Shown here one piece after another: positions 58,006 to 64,000 of a stretch of DNA of 64,000 bases (the stretch's first letter is position 1; each line of letters begins with the position of its first letter). Both the position numbers and the translations under genes were made by a program. Below the pieces are notes generated by a model. That model was not told the origin of the DNA. It searched no databases and saw only the letters and a program-made list of their open reading frames with translations. Origin of the DNA: Calendula officinalis (taxonomy: Eukaryota > Streptophyta > Magnoliopsida > Asterales > Asteraceae); assembly GCA_963853835.1 (NCBI GenBank), contig OY970825.1, positions 40,458,908-40,522,907 on the forward strand. Direction: 5' to 3'.

Positions 58006-58013
58006 CTATATAA
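58006..58013 (-). promoter_or_regulatory. Possible TATA box of the C2-domain gene
   Basis: Minus strand CCTTATATAG about 40 bp upstream of the ATG. It would leave a very short leader. Sequence fits, distance is tight. Confidence 0.35.
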
Positions 58014-58213
58014 GGAACGTCTCACATGATGATTGGAGGTTGACCCGCGTTATGGTGTGGATTGAAATATTTATATGTCAACAAGGGTTACGTATTATAT
58101 ATTTCTCTTAATAGAATATTAAGTTAAAAAAAGGAAGAAATGCATATGTATCTAGATTATCATGAGCTGTTGATGAATAAAAAAGATAATTAAAGACTAA
58201 GATTGTCAATATA

Positions 58214-58477
58214 CTCCCTCCGTCCCACAAAAAACTTCCCATTTGGTTTTTGCACAAGTTTTTAGGTGGTAGTTAGTGGTGGGGTCATTAATAATACTTT
58301 TGATTAAAATATAAGGTTGGGTTGGAGAGAAAAAGATAGTTAGTGGATATTATTGGTGGGGTCTTTAGTAATAATAGTTTTTTATTGTGTGGGGCCCATC
58401 AAATATGGGAAATGAGAAGTTTTTTGTGGGACAAAAATTTAGAATCAAATGGGAAGTTTTTTGTGGGACGGAGGGAG
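58214..58477. mobile_element. Stowaway MITE
   Basis: 264 bp with near-perfect inverted ends CTCCCTCCGTCCCACAAAAA and its complement, flanked by TA (58212-58213, 58478-58479). Confidence 0.9.
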
Positions 58478-58479
58478 TA

Positions 58480-58956
58480 TTTATGTTAAGAGCAGTAGAG
58501 CACAAGGTGTCATGTTATGTTAAAAAAAAAAAAATCTGAATATTTAACATGACTTTAGTACATTCTTCAAAATTATCCTCCATAGTTTAACCCTTTGTTG
58601 GATGAGATGGATTTGGGGTTGGAGAGGACTAACGGTTTTAAGGTTATGAAGTTGTAACTTGATACTTTCAGAAAGAGATGAACACCTGTGGTGGAGGAAG
58701 CAAAGGTGGCGATGGCGGTGTTATGGCGTTCGGAATCAACAGCTTTTATGTCCTTTAACAGCATCAGATTCCAATGGTGGCTGGTTTTGAAACCATGTTA
58801 AACTACTTTCACAATCAAATTATACAAATTTTAAAACAGATTATACAAATATATCAAAGCATAAGTTTGTAGTGCGTAAAAAATTGTGTTGTATAGATTT
58901 CACATCTATTATATTTTGGGTTAATATACACCAAATTTGTACAATTTATTCGTGAT
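58480..58956. other. Intergenic, no feature seen
   Basis: AT-rich with a short A-run near 58522. No gene found. Confidence 0.5.
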
Positions 58957-59097
58957 TGTTGGAGATTGAGAAAATACCCGTTAGGGTTATACGTTGTATT
59001 GATATCAATATATAGAGTACAGATATAAGGTATTTACACTAAGGCCCCTACACTATACATTGTGAACATAAGAGACAATGATATTAACTATTTAACA
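58957..59097 (-). repeat. Copia 3' LTR
   Basis: Begins TGTTGGAGATTG, ends CTATTTAACA, followed by a polypurine tract on the minus strand. 141 bp. Confidence 0.75.
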
Positions 59098-59151
59098 CAC
59101 CCCCCGCAGTCGGAGCGGGAGGCTACTGTATGCTCAGACTGGTCCGCAAAA

Positions 59152-60603
59152 TCAAAAAAAAAGTTGTGTAGGTAGGCCTTTGGTAAATATATCTGCAAAC
59201 TGGTATGCTGATGAAACATGCAACACCCTCACATAAACAATCGCAACGCGTTCCCTGACAAAATGTAAATCAATTTCTACATGTTTGGTTCTTTGATGTT
59301 GAACCGGGTTAGAAGCTAAGTAAACTGCGCTAACATTATCACAAAAAACAACTGTAGACCGTGACAAAGGACAATGTAACTCAATGAGGAGATTCCGAAG
59401 CCAGGTGGATTCGGTGACAGCGTTAGCGACACCCCGATATTCAGCCTCTGCACTGGACCGTGACACACCATGTTGTCTCTTGGATGACCAAGAGACAAGG
59501 TTGTCACCGAGAAAGACGCAGAAACCAGATGTGGACCGGCGAGTTTCAGGACAGCCTGCCCAATCAACATCAGTGTAAGCAACCAAACGATCGATAGGAG
59601 ACACACGAAGTTGAAGACCGTGCGTCAGAGTACCTTTGAGGTACCGAAGAATGCGTTTTAAGGCATTCATGTGCGGTTCTCGAGGATCATGCATGTAGAG
59701 GCAGACCTGTTGAACAACATAAGCAATATTAGGACGTGTGAACGTAAGATACTGTAGAGCACCGGCAAGACTCCGATACAGGGTCGGATTTGGAACCGGG
59801 GTACCCGTGGAAGGCAATTTCGAGCCTGTGTCTGTCGGGGTATTGCATGCATTGCATGTGAACATGTCAGCGCGTGCAAGAATCTCGCGAGCAAAGGCGG
59901 ACTGAGATAGGAAAAGCCCAATGGCCGAGCGAGAGGCGGCAATCCCAAGAAAATAAGACAATGACCCTAAGTCTGTCATTGAAAACTCATATGACAGACG
60001 AGAGATGATACGATCCACAAGCGATGCTGAGGATGCAGTCAAGATGATGTCATCCACATATAGTAGAAGAAATGCGGTTTCGGAGCCGCGGTGGAACGTA
60101 TACAGAGAAGTATCAGATTTGCTACTAACAAATCCTGTAGAGGAAATGAAGACCGCAAATCGATGATACCAGGCTCTAGGGGCTTGCTTGAGACCATAAA
60201 GGGCTTTACGCAAGCGACAAACATGGTATGGAAAAGACGGGTTCACATATCCGGGAGGTTGTTTCATATAAACCTCTTCATTGAGATCACCATTGAGGAA
60301 AGCATTTTTGACATCTAGTTGATGAATCGGCCAGTGGCGTGAGATGGAAATGCTAAGCACAGTGCGGATAGTGACGGGTTTGACAACCGGACTGAAAGTC
60401 TCATCAAAATCGAGACCCGGTTGTTGCGAAAAACCCCGAGCTACGAGACGGCCTTTATATCGATCAAGGCGTCCCTGGCTGTCAAACCTGTGACGATAGA
60501 GCCAACGACATCTGACAATGTTAGCACGTGTGGGACGAGGGACAAGGTCCCAAGTTTTATTGGAGAGCAGAGCGGACATCTCTGAGTCCATGGTTGCTTT
60601 CAA
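59152..60603 (-). pseudogene. Copia RT and RNase H
   Basis: An uninterrupted 483-codon frame with LDVKNAFLNGDL, LYGLKQAPRAWY, the catalytic YVDDIILTAS and RNase H (DVDWAGC, STSGFC, SSAEAEYR). The frame ends near the expected C-terminus (ADIFTKGLP). Frameshifts at about 60600 and 60805-60870 separate it from integrase, hence the pseudogene call. D is replaced in the usual TDADWAG motif (TDVDWAG). Confidence 0.88.
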
Positions 60604-60803
60604 TTGGGGTCACACATAGCTTGAGCAGTGGATGCCGGCAACGGGGACGTTGTAGAGGTAGTAGAAAGGTTTAGAAATTGACGAGGTTTGAGAGATCCTG
60701 TTTGAGATCGAGTGGTCATGGGATGACCATCGGTAGCAGGAACTTTTGAAGTAGTCGACGCTGCCGAAGGTAGCTGCACACCTAAAGGAGGAGGTGCACC
60801 CAC
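60600..60803 (-). pseudogene. Copia integrase-RT linker
   Basis: Ser/Thr/Pro-rich low-complexity frame (HPMTTRSQTGSLKPR) in a different frame from both neighbours. The PMTTRS motif is typical just before RT in copia pol. Confidence 0.7.
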
Positions 60804-60872
60804 GGTGGGTGGAGAAGCACTAGCAGAGCCAGTGGAACTGTGATGAGGGACTGACGTTGTAGGAGCGCGACT

Positions 60873-61825
60873 CTACTGGGTGGGAGCGACCGATGGGCCG
60901 GTGGTGGCCGGAGCAGAGCCAACGACAGGAGGGGTCGGCGGTGTGACTGCTAAGTCGGGCGTGGTGGTCATATGAGAGGTGGTAGGAGGAATGTCCACTG
61001 GGATAGACATGGCAGCGTCAACCGAGAAGACTTCATACTCTGCGGGAGTAGGAGGGCTGTGAAACGACGTGTATGGAAATATGTCTTCGATGAATCGAAC
61101 ATGATGAGAGAGGATGACCTTGTTTGGGTGAAGATCATAACATCGGTGTCCGCAGTGATCAAGGGAAGGCCCTAAGAATACACAAGCAGACGATCTAGGT
61201 GCAAGTTTGTGTGTGGTTGTGGAAGAGACGTTAGGATAACAGAGACAACCAAACACATGAAGGTGTGAATAAGTCGGAAAGAATCCATACAAAACCTCAA
61301 ACGGTGTGCGATTTTGGAGAGTGGTGGTGGGAAGAATGTTGAGCATGTGTGCGGCCATATGAAGGGCTTCGGACCAAAATGAGGGTGGTAAGGATGCCTG
61401 AAATAGTAAAGTGCGGATGCTGTTTGTGATGGTGCGAATCGTTCTTTCTGCTTTTTCATTTTGTTGAGAGGTGTAAGGACTCGAGAAGCGAATTTTTATA
61501 CCATGAGTTTGAAAAAGATTTAAAAATGAAGCATTGTTAAATTCACGACCATTGTCACATTGAAATGACTGAATATAAGTTTTGAACTGATTTTGAACAT
61601 ATGCACGAAATATAGTGAAAGCACTGAAAACATCAGATTTAGTACGCAACGGAAATACCCACAAAAAATGAGAGAAGTCATCCAAAAAAAGCACAGAATA
61701 TCTAAAACCACTAATGCTAACAACTGGAGATGTCCAGACATCTGAATGCACAAGTTCAAACAACCTAGAAGTCTTAGAAACAGAAGAATTAAACGGAAGA
61801 CGACAATATTTACCAAGTTGACAAG
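60873..61825 (-). pseudogene. Copia integrase core
   Basis: Catalytic residues seen in LVHSDVWTSP, SFQCDNGREF and QQNEKAERTIRT, then the C-terminal HVFGCLCYPN and ACVFLGPS motifs. The usual Gly of QQNG is changed to Glu. The frame continues into the solo LTR only by chance. Confidence 0.88.
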
Positions 61826-63523
61826 TGTAACGACCCGAAATTTGAAAATAAATAAATTGTACAAAAATATGATAATTAAGGATAAATAGTTTAAAGAACG
61901 TAGGAATTGGTTTCGTGTCGTTTGGAGACCGTATGAAGAAGTTATGGGCGAAACCGGGTCGAGACAAAGTTGGAAAAGTGCAGCCTGGCTGCATGTGAAG
62001 TTCACGACGCGAAGTAGTTCGCGTTCGTGAAATCGGGCCAGAGATTTTAATCAAAGGCGTGAAGTAGTTTGCGATGAGATAACGATCACTAAGTTCGCGT
62101 GCAAGGGGAAGTTAGCGACGCGAACTTAGTTCGCGTCGTGAACTTCGGACGAACAGCCTTAAGTCGGGTTTTGGCTCATTTGATGCCATATCAAAACCCT
62201 AGTTTCTTCTTTGACAAATTTTCGAGCTTGGGGACTGATTGAGGTCGGATCCTTCACAAATCTTTGGTAGATTTCACTCCTAGTTGAAGATTAAAGGTAT
62301 ATCTTCACTCTTTGATCTTCGTAGCTTAAGATCTATGTATTTTGATGTGTGGGTTTGAAACCCTAGTTCTTGGGGTTATGGGTTATGGTGATATAAGTGA
62401 TGTATACATTTAATAGATGGTATATTATCTAAGGAAACAAGTGTATGATTATGATTTGTAAGAATCTTGAGGGTTGGTTAAACCTAGGGTTTGGTAAATC
62501 ACCATAATTGGGGGAAATGAGTTAGTAAGTGTTATCAAGAGATAGATAGACACATTGGTAGTAGTATGTGATGTTGATAATCTTGTGATTATTGTATTAG
62601 GCATTTGATGAGGTCTTGGAAGGTTGACCGAATTGTGAAGCAAGGAAACTGACGTAAAGAATACGGTTGGAGCACTTTATTGCTAAGGTGAGTACGTGTG
62701 GACTTTACTGAGTACATAGCATATGAAGTATTTTGATTACTTATGATTGGTCTATTTAATGTCTGTCTAGACTTATTATGTGTTGAGTTAGTATATATTA
62801 TTGATATTAACTAACTAACTTGTTTGATGATTGATGTGATAGCCAAAGGCTTTGACTGGCATAACTGATAGAGTTATGATTAGAGATAGATGGTGGTGAC
62901 GCGGGAGAGATCCCGGTCACTGAGATGAGTGTACATATGTTTGTACACTAAGCACAGGGGTGCTTCTAGTTCGCATATGTTTGCGTACTAGGTGATCTAG
63001 GAATCTAATGCATATATGTTTATGTGTTAGGTTCGCTTGTGTTCTAATACATATATGTTTATGTATTAGATATGAGTGTGTTCTAGTGCATATATGTTTA
63101 TGTACTAGATATGTATGCTAGGAAAGCAGGACCGATAGAGTCACCATAGAGTGACTAGGATTTGTTGGTAAATATAAATATGTATTTATATACGATGTGA
63201 TACTTGATATTATTGGGGTCTAAACCCATGTAGCTCACGAGACATTTTTGTGTCTCACGTACTCCTTGTTTGTTTGATATGTAATCAGGTTCTGGACCGA
63301 GGATTTAGGTGCGCATGGATTGAGATATGCGGGGCCTAGAGTAGAAGATCATTAGAGCGGATTTGTGCTTAACCTTGGTTTTGATATATTTTGTAACACC
63401 AAACCTCATACTCTGATTTTCATATCAAAGGTTTTTGTAAATCCGTGTTTTGGAACTGGTCTTCTATTTATGAAAATGTTTTTATTTCGGCAAATGTTTT
63501 GTATTAAAAATTGAGGTGTTACA
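61826..63523 (+). mobile_element. Ty3/gypsy solo LTR inside the copia integrase
   Basis: 1698 bp from TGTAACGACC to GTGTTACA with a perfect 5-bp duplication ACAAG at 61821-61825 and 63524-63528. No internal region is present, so it is the product of LTR-LTR recombination. Contains GACGCGAAC/GTTCGCGTC palindromes (62115-62138) and a palindromic tandem array (62931-63110). Different family from the LTR at 17221. Confidence 0.92.
62931..63110. repeat. Palindromic repeat array in the solo LTR
   Basis: Five imperfect palindromes of about 26 bp with core CATATATGTTTATG, at 62931-62954, 62969-62994, 63007-63033, 63046-63071 and 63085-63110. Spacing decreases and similarity increases toward the right. 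Confidence 0.85.
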
Positions 63524-63832
63524 ACAAGCATGACAATTTGATAACACATTATTAGAACAAGAAATAAAATTTCGACTAGATAAAAACTTGAAGATGGAGG
63601 CGCCCGGATGACACAACCGTCGATGCCATGTATGGGAGGACACAACAACAAGGGCTGTGGCGGTCGAGTGCGGAGAAGAAGGGATAACGGGGTAAAGGTC
63701 ACCAACGCTATCACTCCTTTGAAGATGTTCACCGGTGTTAAAATTCTTTATAGTAAAACCAAAAGGATCAAATTCGACAGAAGTCCAATTGTCAATATTA
63801 AATTTTTTTACTGAAATTAAATTTTTAATCAT
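63524..63832 (-). pseudogene. Copia integrase zinc domain, upstream fragment
   Basis: GAG-pre-integrase region with HTWHRRLCHPG and NCHAC, the His/Cys zinc site. The solo LTR cuts in right after the second Cys pair, and the rest of integrase continues at 61825. Upstream of 63832 the sequence is still pol-like but in another frame up to the window end. Confidence 0.85.
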
Positions 63833-64000
63833 TTGTTGCTACACTAGGACATTTTTCAAAGACAACTTGTTATTTGAAAAAGGTAAAAAAGTTTGACCAG
63901 TGAAATCAACCGGTATTTCAACGCCATTACCAACCGTTATGGAACGAGATTTACAAGGTGTACGGGAAAACAAATTACCTTGATTGAAGGTCATATGGTG

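Larger units (their letters stand above)
58957..64000 (-). mobile_element. Ty1/copia element with short LTR, Ale/Retrofit-like (right end outside window)
   Basis: A 141-bp LTR (58957-59097, TGTTGGAG...TTTAACA), purine-rich tract on the minus strand (GCGGGGGGTGTG at 59098-59109), then RNase H, RT and integrase reading leftward. The short LTR and RT features suit the Ale/Retrofit lineage. Gag lies beyond 64000. Integrase is split by a gypsy solo LTR. Several frame breaks exist. No right LTR or TSD is available. Confidence 0.85.

Overview
This is a nuclear window from a flowering plant. Intron-rich plant genes sit in AT-rich DNA crowded with plant transposons. The class I P450 reductase, the REN1-type RhoGAP and the large Ty1/copia element with an extra reading frame after pol suggest a core eudicot, probably Asteraceae; that placement is inference. 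I see no bacterial, organellar or CRISPR features and no stand-alone tRNA or rRNA gene; the tRNA-like stretches are SINEs. Four host genes are readable. They are a REN1-like PH/RhoGAP gene (7227-12271, +, 22 coding exons, 775 aa), a single-exon mitochondrial dicarboxylate carrier (13315-14238, -), NADPH-cytochrome P450 reductase (40664-44939, -, 17 exons, 693 aa) and a single-exon C2-domain protein (57363-57968, -). Exon boundaries were placed by hand so that splice sites and reading phase agree throughout. The genes do not form a pathway and are ordinary neighbours. Layout: 1-7 kb holds the end of a Ty3/gypsy LTR and several small elements (Harbinger-like MITE, two SINEs, a hAT-like element, a Mutator-like MITE). 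7-14.5 kb holds REN1 and the carrier, with a SINE between them. 15.1-15.4 kb is a Stowaway MITE. 16.6-38.6 kb is a three-level nest: a Mutator-like element (9-bp TSD) contains a chromodomain-type Ty3/gypsy element (5-bp TSD), which contains an 11.5-kb SIRE-like Ty1/copia element in opposite orientation (5-bp TSD). 39.5-39.9 kb is a hAT-like MITE. 40.7-44.9 kb is the P450 reductase, with a Mutator-like MITE in one intron. 45.6-49.5 kb is AT-rich intergenic DNA with a MITE, a SINE and minisatellites. 49.6-57.1 kb is a complete-ended CACTA transposon (TSD TCA) with a truncated TNP2-like gene and an intact second gene. 57.4-58.5 kb is the C2 gene and a Stowaway MITE. 59 kb to the end is a short-LTR Ty1/copia element whose integrase is split by a gypsy solo LTR with a perfect TSD. 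The observation I rate highest is that the SIRE-like element is peppered, in both orientations and in LTRs, coding and noncoding parts alike, with a short motif (core CAGTAT/ATACTG, often CTCAGTATC/GATACTGAG): about 54 hits in 11.5 kb against about 6 expected by chance. The element also carries a large spliced-looking extra reading frame between pol and its 3' LTR.
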